Source: Ophiostoma sp. CBS 140.51
Lineage: Eukaryota > Ascomycota > Sordariomycetes > Ophiostomatales > Ophiostomataceae
Direction of reading: 5' to 3'
Assembly (NCBI GenBank): GCA_029298735.1
Contig: JANSLP010000152.1
Location: 1-64,000 of the forward strand
Length of the DNA stretch: 64,000 nt
Shown here piece after piece: positions 31,177 through 42,200 of the stretch (its first letter is position 1; every line of letters starts with the position of its first letter). Position numbers and translations under genes: made by a program. The notes beneath the pieces were generated by a model. The model ran no database searches, was not told the origin of the DNA, and saw only the letters and a list, made by a program, of their open reading frames with translations.

Positions 31177-33820
31177 CCCTCCTATTCCCACTGCCCTTAC
31201 CGCCTTCTTCCCTTGGCAGACAGCAGTGCCGTGTTCTTGCCGTAGTCTCCAAGAGATGATCGGCAACGCAGCGACGTCAGGCCTCACCGAAGGCTGTGGT
31301 CAATATCTCGTATTGATGAGGGGACATGCACACGAGAGGAAGAAGCACCTGCAATACCCACAATGACACCATACAGCATCGACAACAGCACAGACTCAGA
31401 CTGCACACAATATGGACAATCTGCTCCGTTCAGAGTGAACAATCAATGCCTTGGCTTTTCAGCCACCGTCTGTTGGTCGTGTTAGTCGGGACCGTTCCAT
31501 GGACGCTATGAACCTCCTCTCTTTGATCTCCTCAACGTCTATCGTTTAATCGTTTATTGTCAATCGACCACTACATCGCTCATCGCCCTAACTCTTTCTC
31601 CGACGACAGACGGACCACTAATATCGTCGATCCCCTCCGACGGCCGAAAATCCGATTCTTTGCAGATGGACTGTCGTAGTTGTCTGTAGTCTCCCTTGGC
31701 CACAAAGACTACTTTGCAGCTATGCCCAAAATCTCCAAATATCCCTTTGACACTGTCGAGGCCACCTTTTTTCTTGTCGGATCTTGTGTACTCCGATAGC
31801 CAGCCCTGCAAGTCGATCCAAGTACATGTAAATGAAGACAAACGGCCTTTCTCTTAACAACCACAAAAGTCTAGATGCATCTCTTTACAGCCATCCCTCT
31901 GGACGGTTGTTGTTGTCATCGTCCTTTTTGGTCGCCGAGTAGCGAACGCCGCAAACGCCTCGTGGAAAATGGCTGTGTATGTATGTGTACACTCTGTCTC
32001 TCTTCATTCGACATTCCTCGCCACTTGATGTCTTTCCCCTCATTTTTGTCGTTGTTCGCCTCGTGTCGTATTCCCACGTTGGAGAGCTGCCCGTCTCCAC
32101 TGGAAAATATACGATTGCGGGCTGCACATGCTGCACGTTGCTTAAGCTCGTGCATTCCGTAGCTGGAGAAACCAAGGAAATGTTCACTGCTAAAACAGAC
32201 TCACATACGGACTGCGGAGCAGCTCTCCGCCGTCTGGTGAATGGCCGTCCTCGTCACTCCGGGAGGATGTTCCCAACTACCCTCTGGCCCAAGCCACAAA
32301 ATAGCTCTTGGCTCTTCTCACTGTCACTAAACAACATTCCTTCTTTGTTACCTCTGTTCACATTACTGACGTGATCCTTGACCTATTTTGGGGTATTCCA
32401 CCATGGCCACCAAAAGGAAAGGAAAGGAAAGACTACCGGTAAAAATAGAGAGGGAGAGGTGAGCTGCCAACAGACAGCACAACAACAACGGCTCTCCACA
32501 TAATAAGAGATATTCCATTTGGACGCCTCGTATCCCTGCAAAAACTCACTAACACGGCTGAACCGACTAACAACACAACTTCCTTGTAAGTTTTTCCCGA
32601 CCACCATTGTATCCCCGTGCGCCGTCACCCCGTCGCGCTACGTTACGAGCGGCTGGGAAGAAAAGTCGAGAAATAAAAGAACAAAAAATACCATCACGAG
32701 GGACAAGGACAATACACCAAGCTTTGATTTCAAGAAAAAGGAAGCAGAAAGGACGATTAACGGCGCTGCCCGGATCGGCAGACAAGAAAGGTCAAAGGGC
32801 GAAGACTGATAGTACGAGTAGAGTGCCACTCGTTCTTTGCTCCAACAACGATTGCTGGTCTTTTATTTGCCAATGCGTGTATACACAGAATGCAGGACCC
32901 TGCTATCGAGGCAAAGGCAGGTACGAGGCGAGTAGATCGTGGAGGGGAAGACGACAGAAAGACGAGATATACAGACAGAATGAGGACATCAACAACAGCC
33001 AAGACGACAACAACCACCGGGATCTGTTTCAACGGACGAGAAAGGAGAAAAAGGAGTCGAGTTCAAACAGAAACAAGGAAGATAGGGATAGAGGCACACT
33101 TCAAGCCCAACAGATGGCACCGACCTCGATCTGCCCTGTGCAGAGTGGTGCCCGAGATCTGGACCAGAGGAGTGGTAGACAGGAGATGCAAGCAGAAGAA
33201 CAAGCCGTCCTCGACAGTCCATGCCCGGTATCTTTACCAGCCTCTTCCTCTGATTCCAGCTCAACTGCGAGCGATATCAGCTCGAGATCGTCCTGCATAC
33301 GATGCTCGTCTCGTCTCACCCAGCACAAGTTAAGCTTACTTTTGTGTCTCTGTTCACGACGTACAGTTTTCCAGTTTTTACAGTTTTACCGGTTCTTGAT
33401 CCTGCTGTTCAACGCATTTGCTCAATCACTCGGTCCTATTCAGTCAACTGCAGTTCTGTTTTGGGAAAGAAAAGCTAGAGAAAAAGTGGAGGGGGTGTGG
33501 GAGCTATGGGTGGGTGTGAATGAAGAGGGAGCGGCCGGATGTGAGATGCGCCTGCATGTCTCTCCTCCACCACAACCACCACTCTTCCTCTCTGTCTTCC
33601 TCCACCAACGATGTTGTCATCCCTCCGTCGACTGCCTTAGCCTTATTCGGGTCTTTGAGTCTTTTAGTCTTTCTTCTCTTGGGTCGCTTCCCATCCACTC
33701 CAGCCCATCCTCGCTTTCTCTTTTCGTCCACTCCCACTCCGCCTCCTCCTCTCTCTAGTCTCTCTCATCCTCTTCTTCTCACTCACCTCCCACTCTCTCT
33801 CTCTCTCGTATCCATCATAC

Positions 33821-33827
33821 ATATAAA
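33821..33827 (+). promoter_or_regulatory. TATA box of the small secreted protein gene
   Basis: ATATAAA lies 186 bases upstream of the ATG at 34007. It sits between two CT-rich tracts, a common layout for strongly expressed fungal genes. Confidence 0.5.
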
Positions 33828-34006
33828 CCCGTCTTCCCCGGCCTTCTCCCCTCCATCTTCTCTCTTTCTTCTTTCATCAGCAGCTCATTCTTCTTCTCTT
33901 CTTCATCTCAAGATTATCTCATCCAAGATCTCATACAATCATTCATCTCTTCACCATTCCTCTCTCAAGTTGATTCTTTTACACCACCTCCCCCACCACC
34001 ACCACA

Positions 34007-34339
34007 ATGAAGGCCTCCGTCATTTTGTCTGCCGTCGTCCTGGCTGCGCCCGTTCTGGGTGCCCCTGCCGCTGCTGCCCCCGCTGCTGATGCGGTTGCCG
34101 CGCGCGGTAAAACCGGCTATGCCACCTACGGTGACTACCCGCCGCCCAAGGGCGGCTACGCCAGCTACGGCGACTACAAGGGCGATGGTGAGGTCAAGGA
34201 CTCAGGCAAGGGCAAGGACAACACGGGCAAGGTTGATGGCTATGCCACGTACGGCGACTACCCGCCGCCGGCTGGTGGTTACGCGAGCTACGGCACCTAC
34301 CGTCGGTGGGTGGAGAGCATCAAGTCGTTCTTCGCATAG
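34007..34339 (+). CDS. Small secreted Tyr/Gly/Pro-rich repeat protein
   Basis: Single exon, 110 residues. The start context is CACAATGA. Residues 1-19 form a signal peptide (MKASVILSAVVLAAPVLGA), followed by an Ala/Pro spacer. Two 21-residue repeats, at 37-57 and 78-98, both begin GYATYGDYPPP and differ at only two positions. They are joined by a charged Lys/Asp/Gly linker. The second repeat is followed by Arg-Arg (99-100), a possible Kex2 site, and the short tail WVESIKSFFA. There are no cysteines. Tyr-rich repeat proteins of this size are found among abundant fungal wall or stress-induced proteins, and also resemble kexin-processed peptide precursors in layout. The TATA box and long CT leader suggest high expression. 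Function unknown. Confidence 0.8.
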   Translation: MKASVILSAVVLAAPVLGAPAAAAPAADAVAARGKTGYATYGDYPPPKGGYASYGDYKGDGEVKDSGKGKDNTGKVDGYATYGDYPPPAGGYASYGTYRRWVESIKSFFA

Positions 34340-35091
34340 GCTATAGGCGACCAAAGAAGTCGTTTCTCGGAGCCAAAGGCGACGAGAAATGACTTTGAAG
34401 GTGCCGGGCAGCGAGGCCCACCCTTCGACTACCGACTAAACAGCAAAAAGAAAACAAAAACACACACAACACAACTTGCATTTACACTTTGCATTGCATT
34501 TCCTGCAGAGGATACCTCATGACTCTCATTAACGACGGCACGGCTTAATTTTACGGATGGATTTTGATTTTGGAACCACGGCTCTTACTACTACTACTAC
34601 TTTTACTCTGGAGGAAACGATAAACACCAACGGACTCATTATTCATGTCTCTCCTTCATAGCTTATTGATTAATACAATGTTGATTCAACAAAATAAATA
34701 AGAAGTAGTTTTAAAGTGAACTACAAATGATCTTGAAAGACATAAAATCAAACTGTAGATATTTCATTTCCCATTTTCCTCCATCTCGCACCTTCCGTCT
34801 GCAATGGCCTCCGTCACCCAAACGGTGTAAGTAGAAAAGTGGAGACATTCAAGTCTCCACCAACCATTTCATCGTATCGATAAGACACCCCCATCCTTAT
34901 CGACTTTTCTTATCGGAAAAAAAGCCACTGACTGGTCGAGACAAGTGTGGGTCCACTTTTAAATTTTCAAATGAGAACTTTCCACAGAAATCTCCATCCA
35001 TCACCGCTTCACCATCACCAACCACACGACAACCACCTCATCAACAACCAATACCCACCACCTCCCACGACACCCACTCACCACATTCACA
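34340..35091. other. 3' region with hairpin, then NOP10 promoter
   Basis: A strong hairpin (12-bp stem with one G-U pair, arms 34358-34369 and 34383-34394) lies just after the stop of the small secreted gene. The rest is AT-rich, and from 34980 it becomes CAC/ACA-rich up to the NOP10 start. Confidence 0.5.
34358..34394 (+). repeat. Inverted repeat in the 3' region of the secreted protein gene
   Basis: AGTCGTTTCTCG pairs with CGAGAAATGACT across a 13-base loop. Its place 19 bases after the stop suggests a transcript-end structure. Confidence 0.6.
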
Positions 35092-35271
35092 ATGCATCTC
35101 ATGTGCACCGTCGATGCCAGCGGCAAGCGTCTGTACACGCTGAAGAAGCTGACGGCCGAGGGCAAGGTGACCAAGTCGGCGCACCCGGCACGGTTTTCGC
35201 CGGATGACAAGTGGTCGCGCCAGCGGGTGACGCTGAAGCGGCGGTTTAACCTGCTGCAGCTGTCCAAGTAA
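35092..35271 (+). CDS. NOP10: H/ACA snoRNP subunit Nop10
   Basis: A complete 59-residue protein with no intron. It starts MHLMCTVDASGKRLYTLKK and contains SAHPARFSPDDKWSRQRVTLKRRF, the near-invariant core of Nop10. Together with Cbf5, Gar1 and Nhp2 it forms the H/ACA ribonucleoprotein that pseudouridylates rRNA and helps process pre-rRNA in the nucleolus. The length is normal for eukaryotic Nop10. The neighbour NOB1 also serves ribosome biogenesis and is arranged tail to tail. The sequence right after the stop is unusually rich in GCGAAGCG-like repeats. Confidence 0.96.
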   Translation: MHLMCTVDASGKRLYTLKKLTAEGKVTKSAHPARFSPDDKWSRQRVTLKRRFNLLQLSK

Positions 35272-35991
35272 TTGCGACGAGACTACGAGCGAAGCGAGTA
35301 GGCGAGGAGCGACCACTGCTCTGTGTCAGCGAGCGAGGCGAGACGACAAGCAAACTCGAACAATCTCTGACGAGCGGAGCGAGGATACCACACTCTCGAC
35401 GACAACGACAACGACGATTCTACTCGACGAAGAGAGCAATCTCTAACGAACGGGGTGATGATATTCGACGGCTGTCGACGGACGAAGGAGGAGACAATAC
35501 AAGGTTTGTAACTACAGTGGGAGGCGATGACACGACGAAGAAGAGACCATATTAACTGATGACAGTCTACACTTCTGAACGATGACAACAACATCGACTG
35601 CTCTTCTCGACGACTATGGACCTACCTCGACGACGGATTGATGGTTTCAAAGGGGACGTTGGATGTTGAGCTGGTAGAGACCAGCGTGTGACATTTCTGG
35701 GCAAACTGGATGGCGTTTTTGTGTGTCTCTTGACACCCTGTTATGTTTTTACTTTTTATTTTTGACTTTCATACTTTTACATGATTTGCGGCGCTCTGGT
35801 TTCAAATTCAAAAAGTTTTATCAAGACGTTCACAGACAAAGCGGTTATGATTAACAATGACGAGAATCCATTAATCGTATAACTTTTAACTAAAAAAGAG
35901 CATAACCAAGTCTATAAACGCCGCATAACCCAAATGCTTTCGTGACCGTCGACATTCCCTTCCGATACGATATTCGCACTCTCGCACGCGT
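35272..35991. other. Convergent 3' region with GAGCGAAGCGAG islands
   Basis: 35280-35470 is filled with short GC-rich repeats such as GAGCGAAGCGAG, GAGCGAGGCGAG and GAGCGGAGCGAGG, mixed with GACGACAACGAC. The remainder is AT-rich. No gene is seen. Confidence 0.5.
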
Positions 35992-37401
35992 CTACTTCCT
36001 CTTCTTGGCATTCACGTTGCGACCGGCACCGACCTTCATCTTGGCCTGGTACTCGGCATTCCGGTAGCCCGTCATAATGTTGGGCAGGTAGTCCGGGTCC
36101 ATCAGGTCCCGCACCCGGTGCCGCTTCTGTTCCTCGATGCGGCGCGTGTACTCCTGTTGGTCCTCGGACAAAATCAGGTCCCGGCCCCAGCCGTTGTGCC
36201 CACCACGGCCGCCCTGCGTCGACGCCTGGAACTTGCCGCTGGCGCTACCGTGCACGGGCTTGGGCACGCTGTAAACGTTGCCGCGCTTGTTGTACTGAAA
36301 GTTCTTCTTGAGATACAGCTGGAACTGGCCCGTCGAAGCATCCGTCGAGCAACTCGTGCGCGTCAGCGTGGCCTGGCCGCACTGTGGGCAAAACTGCTTG
36401 TCCATCTGGCGCGTGACGGTAAAACAGCCGTGACATCTCAAAACCCACGTCTTGACGCGGGTGATGCGCTGAAGGGCGGGCGACAGCAGGTTCAAATTGA
36501 TGCGCAGGGCGACGTTCTGCATGGCATAATCGGACGACAGCAGGGCCGCCTGGAGGCGGCGCTGAATGGGCTGTGTAGGCGCGCCGAGCTTGTCCTTAGC
36601 CTGCACCTTTTTGAGGTTCGAGGGGGTGATCCACTCGCCGCCGTCGTCGGACGCAGCGTCGTCTTCATCCTCGGGGGGTTCTTCAGTCTCTTCCGTCGTC
36701 TCTTCCGTCTTCTCCTCCTCCTTCTCTTCCTTCTTCTCGTCTATTGACAGCTCAGCGACCTTGTCCTCGAGGGCGGTCTTGGTCTGTGTCTCGGTTGTCG
36801 AGGGTGTCTCCTCCGCCTTCGCTTCGCTCGGCGTCTCAGCGGCTGCTGCCTCTGACGCCGCCGCTACTTCAGCTTCTGCGGCGATCGCCGCCGGCGATTT
36901 CCCATTCACACCCTTTTGCGTCGGCGTCGCCCGCAGCCGCCAGTCGCCGCCATTGCGCTCACACTCCAGCTCGTATGTGAGGGCCAACAACTGCAAATCC
37001 GGCTTGCTCAGTACCTCCAAATCGCCCGTCTTGCGCGCGAAATCGCTAACAAACTTGACGCTCGCCGGCTTGGGTGTGCGCAGCGTCAAAAACGGCAGCA
37101 GAGTGGTCGTGACACGGGCGCGTGTGGCCGGATCGCGAATCTCGTCGACGACCGACGGGATCGTCACGAGCACCTCGGCCTGGGCCAGCAGGGTGCTGAC
37201 CGACGGGTCGTTCTTGATGAGGGGGCCGGCATCGAGGACGAGCGTGTGGATGGGTTTGGAGTCGTCGGTGGTGGCAGTTGTGGTGGGGGTGGATGTGGAT
37301 GTGTTGTCGGTGGAAGAAGTTGTGGTCGTCGTCGCCTCAGCCGGGGCCTCGACGGTCTGCGCAGGCACGTCGGCCGGTGCGCTCTCGGACGTGGTCGCCA
37401 T
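35992..37401 (-). CDS. NOB1: 20S pre-rRNA endonuclease Nob1
   Basis: Single exon. From the ATG at 37401 it has 469 residues; the frame extends further upstream, but this start gives the expected family N-terminus after a Thr/Ser/Ala-rich leader of about 50 residues. The PIN nuclease domain begins at HTLVLDAGPLI and includes VVDEIRDPATRARV, KFVSDFARKTGDL and LSKPDLQLLALTYELE, which carry its acidic metal ligands. A long acidic, low-complexity linker follows. Then comes the zinc ribbon, LRCHGCF ... FCPQCGQATLTRTSCS, and the conserved C-terminal block ending GRNVNAKKRK. Nob1 cuts 20S pre-rRNA at site D to make mature 18S in cytoplasmic pre-40S particles. It looks complete. Confidence 0.95.
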   Translation of the reverse strand: MATTSESAPADVPAQTVEAPAEATTTTTSSTDNTSTSTPTTTATTDDSKPIHTLVLDAGPLIKNDPSVSTLLAQAEVLVTIPSVVDEIRDPATRARVTTTLLPFLTLRTPKPASVKFVSDFARKTGDLEVLSKPDLQLLALTYELECERNGGDWRLRATPTQKGVNGKSPAAIAAEAEVAAASEAAAAETPSEAKAEETPSTTETQTKTALEDKVAELSIDEKKEEKEEEKTEETTEETEEPPEDEDDAASDDGGEWITPSNLKKVQAKDKLGAPTQPIQRRLQAALLSSDYAMQNVALRINLNLLSPALQRITRVKTWVLRCHGCFTVTRQMDKQFCPQCGQATLTRTSCSTDASTGQFQLYLKKNFQYNKRGNVYSVPKPVHGSASGKFQASTQGGRGGHNGWGRDLILSEDQQEYTRRIEEQKRHRVRDLMDPDYLPNIMTGYRNAEYQAKMKVGAGRNVNAKKRK

Positions 37402-38798
37402 ATTGATGTGAATCAAAAATCGGTGGATGCGACCGAAAAGGGAGACGGAAAAAGGGTATCTTGTTGTTGAAAGTGGTTGGTGGTAGTCCGAAGTCAGATT
37501 GCAAATCATGCCCGACGTTATTTTTTTCTGCCGATAAGAAAATATTTAGTGGGGGAAAATGCGACCGATAAGATGTAGAGGGGGCTCAAGGTTCTCGATT
37601 CTTCAGTGACTGCCAGCTGGCGTTGGCCGGCAGTAGTCCGCGGCAGCTGGCAAAGCATGTAAAAGTGACAGCCAGCCAATCAGAGGTCTTTTTCACATGC
37701 AAACACAACTTTCTCCCTTCAACATTGTCAAGATTATGGTTTCCAATGCATACTGTCGCTATTTGGGATGCTTTATCTTTAGTTCATCGAATAGGACTGT
37801 ACAAAACTGCTTTAAGTTCCGGTGACTATGTTCTGATGACATCTCGGCGAGCGCAGTTCATAATCTTCAAATCATCCACGATGGTCACCACGATCCGCAG
37901 AAGGGAGAAGATTTGTTGCACAGAATCAAATGTTTTCAGGCGTCTATTGAATTTCTATTTATTCATCATGGATAAGCACATAATATTGAGTTGCACCAGA
38001 AGAAAATAGTTCAATATCTTCATTTGTCTGCCTCCCGTCTCACATCTTCGTATCACCAAGTCGATGGATAGCCTGGTATGATTTCTTCTCGTTCATGCAA
38101 CTAAAGGTTCCTGGGAAGATTATCAATAGCTGTCCAGCTCTCTGGGAATAGCCGTCAGTGCGTATGTAGCACAGCGTGGAGCATTATCGACGGCTCCCCC
38201 TATTCTGCTTCCCATCCTTTCTTGTGACACAGAACCACATCTACCCTGCAGAATTTCCTCTTTGGGACGGTTTGGGCTTTTGTAGTCATCCTAGGCGCTC
38301 GTTTGTCTGTCTCCATCCTGTCTGCCGGTAACACACCATTTGACCTCAAAACTTATAAGCTGGATGCGGCTTCCAAGGGTAGCGGTCAGCCTCGGCTTGT
38401 GGACGCTACAAACGGGCAAACGATTAAACAAACGACGACCTTTGTGTCGCACACGAATCCAAGAGGAGACTTTGTGACAGGGAACACCTTGAAGAAGACT
38501 GCATGTTCATTCCGCCACATCGGTGTACTGGCCACTCCCCGGGGAGAGCTTTCCGTTAGCCTCTGCCCTCGGCCAGTCTGTTTCTCTGTCAGGAACAGAC
38601 GTGTTGTCTCTGTATTTGTCTGTGCTTCCTGTGTTCGTTTGCACGTTGCACAAGGGAGTGATGTAGGACAGCTGCAAGACGCGTGAGAGGCATTAAAATC
38701 CAAGAAGCTCCAGGAAGTCTTCAATTCTTCTTACCTCTTCCCTCTTGTCGCCGACTTTATCATCGCGCCCGCCTCATCATACATCAAACATCGCCAGC
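37402..38798. other. NOB1 promoter and interval without a clear gene
   Basis: No family motif in any frame. The last 100 bases before 38799 are pyrimidine- and CAT-rich, like a leader. Confidence 0.4.
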
Positions 38799-39240
38799 AT
38801 GACTTCCAACACACTCAAAGCGTCCGCGTCATGGGATGACGTCTTTGCGGCGACGATGACGACGATGTATGGCCGGCCGATGACGAGTGACGGTCAGAAT
38901 GGAGTTGACGTTCAGTGAGTACAGTTCGCACCGCAACCACTTCGTCCCTCAGACTAACCCCCATCACAGGTGCGACTGCCATACTCCTCACAAACACGTC
39001 AGCTCGACATCACCACGGCGGCAATTCGAGTGCAGCAGCTGCGAAAGCTTGGTCACAGAGAGCAGCTTTGCGTCCGGAAGTCCAAACAACTCTTGCCTCA
39101 CGCTGGAACATCTACCGTCTCCCACACAACCACACAACAACAACCGAAACACAATGGCTCGGAGAGTCCGGCGACGAGCACGGCTTGTGGTTGCAAGATG
39201 TCACAAAATTGTTTGTGCGGCACAAGATCGATTGCGGTGA
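38799..39240 (+). CDS. Possible small spliced gene, Cys-rich basic protein
   Basis: Exon 38799-38914 joins exon 38970-39240 through a convincing 55-nt intron (GTGAGT donor, CTAAC branch sequence 12 bases before a CACAG acceptor), keeping frame for 128 residues. The start lies behind a pyrimidine-rich leader. The protein begins MTSNTLKASASWDDVFAAT. The second exon has CDCHTPHKH and ECSSCES, a possible metal-binding arrangement, and ends in an Arg-rich tail (ARRVRRRARLVVARCHK). I do not recognise a family. A different acceptor at 38952 would give another frame ending at 39249, but its intron of 38 nt is rather short. It may not be a gene at all. Confidence 0.35.
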
Positions 39241-42200
39241 CGAGTGGTGACGGATATCAAGGAGAAAAATGTGTACGAATAGGTGTGATAGTCAACTATA
39301 ACAATTGTTATCGTGTCGTTGGTGGCATCATGGAAATCGAGATCGCGACGGCTTGTGGTCATCAAACCTGTTTGCAGCGTTATGCAATAAATCGAATACG
39401 AATTACCAATCGTATCTTACATCACCGTACCTGAATACACGTATTGGATGACGTTTAGAAGCACATTGCTATTATCCGATATTGACCTCTGGTTCTTCAT
39501 TCCCGGGATACAAAGGGGAGATGGACACGCCGCCGATATTGTGCCATGCCTTCTCGAGCTTCCAAACAGAGTAAAACACGGGACGGGATCGTTCGGCGAC
39601 GGCAGCGGCGGCTGGAGCGGCTAGAGTAAAATAAACATATCGGGAGAACGGGAGGAATTGTTCATCGGTGCTATGACTGTGTTCTGTCTGTATTTACCCG
39701 AAATCAAATTGACGGGACCACAAGCAAATAAAGACCAGCCGACACCAGGACACATGGAACACAGGAACGCCACACGGAATAGACTGCATGGGAAGGTTTA
39801 ATGAAGAGTTAATAGAAAAATTGATTGAAAGGCACCGAGAAAATATAGAAGAAGAGTGAGAAAGAACAATTTGGCATGTCGGGTGGTACTGTAGGAAGAC
39901 AAAAATCGCCGCCTGCATCGCTCCTTCCGGCGAGTACTTCCACATCATGATGACTGTGCATCGTGAAGAATTAGATCAACCCAATGCCGACGTCGAAAAA
40001 CATGAAACGGTAGTCAATGGTAGTCAAAAAAGTGTGTCAATGCCAATGCTGCCATGGCTCTTGGTAGAGTCGTTTTTTGTCGCTCTTGGTCGCTTTTCGT
40101 ACGCGCAATTTGCGCCCAAGCTTGGAGGGGAAAGTGGTGTAATTTTAAAAATTAAATGGCAAGTTCCGAAATAGGAAATAGGAAATAGGAAATGGGGACT
40201 ACACATACTGGATACGACTGAAGATAGCGACCGACGACGACTCTCAAGAGGGGCATGGGCATACGAATTACACCCACGTGGAAGAGGGACCCCTATGAAC
40301 AGGAAGGAAATGAGCGTTACGACTCTCCGTTGGAGGAGAACTTACAATGTTGACGACGATGATGGACTCCGTAGTAACAGCAAGTGGAGATGTACACGAG
40401 GGCGGACGACGACATCACGACCGGCACTAAGTCAATTAAACGCAGTTCAAGGTTGGGGTCGTCCCCATGTCTCTATTTAACACGTAGGGAGGGCTGGCGA
40501 CATTGCCGTCCACGGAGACAGCGACAGCGATGCTGTTGTTGTTTTCCTTCTGCGCAGTATGTGTATTTTACCCATTATCTTCACATGCTGTCGGTGGTCG
40601 TCCTGGCAAGTAAAAAAGGACAGCCAGTCAATCTGCGACCATTCTTCAGCAATAGTGACAACTGGGATAATGGGGGGATTTTAAAGTACTTTTGTATGCG
40701 GCGGTGCAACGACATTACCAAGATATAGTACCGCGACCGCCGTCACCGATACGTCGTCGGTGTCCACCGTCAATTCCCGTCAGTTCTCCGCCTCTTTTTG
40801 ACACCTTGGCAGGTTCTTTTGTTGATGTTGGCGGCGAGCCGGTGTTCGAGCTGCTCTGGTCTCCCGGTCTTCTCCTTAATTTCTGTCCAGACTTTCTATC
40901 GAAATGAGGGGAATGGAGTGCAATGTTGAGCCGTGTCGATCGCATTCTTTTTTCTTTGGCGCGATCGACTGTGCCGAGCGATCAACAAGACAAGGGGGAT
41001 AGGAGAGCCTCAATTGGGTGGACGAAATGCCTGGTAAATCCAGAATATAGACGACAGCGATCTGGACATCACCTGTGTCTTTTTCTTTCAACGCATGAAT
41101 GATCGCTCTGTCGTGCTCCTTCCATTGTTGAGATGATTTTAAACACCAATATCAGGGGATCATATTGCTGTATCCTTTGTTCCTCAACTGACTGTCACTC
41201 GCCCGCGTTCCTGGATGTCCCACTCGCCTTCTTTTTGCAGTCCCTTTCTTCTGCGTACTTGCACATCATCTCCCTCTTTCTTAATTTTCCTCGTCTCCTT
41301 CTCCTCCATCGGGATTTGCGCAAGGCGAGACATGCAACGCGAAAAGGAACAAGTACTCGTGAAAGTGGTCTCTATGGCTACCAACGTCATGTCTGTTCGC
41401 TGTCGCAGTTCGAGATCTCATGACAGACTCAACTGAGATCAGTCAAGATCTCTTCGCCCAATCATTGCATTCAATATTCTGCAATATTCTGCAATAGACT
41501 GGCATCCCTTTACTGTTTCGTGCAGCTCTTTTGCGTCTGTCACCGTCAATTGAGTGGTCGTACTTCCACACATATCGCATTGGACCTGTCTGTCTCACGC
41601 GTCATCCCATCCACCATCTTCTCCCCGTCCCTTGCCAGCCAGGGATGCCGTTAAACAGTCATCATACACATATTGATGGCGAATTCATGGATCGCGTCCA
41701 GAAAGCCTAAAAAGCGACAAGAATAGCTCTGGCATGGCATGGTGGCTGGGATGTTGCTGTCAAGTATTGCTGTCAGTTGTCAGTTGTCTGATGTTTCTCG
41801 TATTCTTTCCTTCTCCAAACAGTGTCGACAGTGCACTGTGTCTTATGGAGATGGCTGTACATGTACTCTGTACTGTCTGTGCCGTCGTCTTTGCACGTCT
41901 GTGCATGCTGAGCCTCCTTTTTGCTTTTCCATTTTTACTTTTCAAAGTACGATCCCGCTGCAACTGTACGAAACACTCCCCCTCTGGAGAGACCCAACAG
42001 CCCCATATTTTTGTGTCCTTGCTTTCTGCATCCCGTTCCTGGGGGCGATTCTCCCTCCGATGCCCCCAGCGTTTCTAAGAATAAACACCAGCTGGAGATA
42101 TCAATGTTGTCTGTTTGTCCAAGATATTTCGTGGTTTTGTTCTTTTTTCATCGACGAGTTGATCCCTCCGATCAATCGTTCTGGACCACGGATGGACCAC

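Larger units (their letters stand above)
28247..34006. other. Long gene-free interval (5.8 kb)
   Basis: No frame here has a recognisable domain. The sequence is dominated by pyrimidine-rich tracts and simple repeats. These include a TTTC array at 31141-31176, an imperfect array built on TCTTCTCTCCG at 29273-29335, and CT tracts at 33700-33990. The last 450 bases are the promoter and leader of the small secreted protein. The long frame 32607-33758 is Arg/Ser-rich and looks like chance coding. A long non-coding transcript is possible but not shown. Confidence 0.45.

Noticed and set aside
32607..33758. 383-codon plus-strand frame before the small secreted gene
   Set aside because: Random Arg/Ser/Lys-rich start and CT-tract-derived end, no domain; better explained as promoter and leader.
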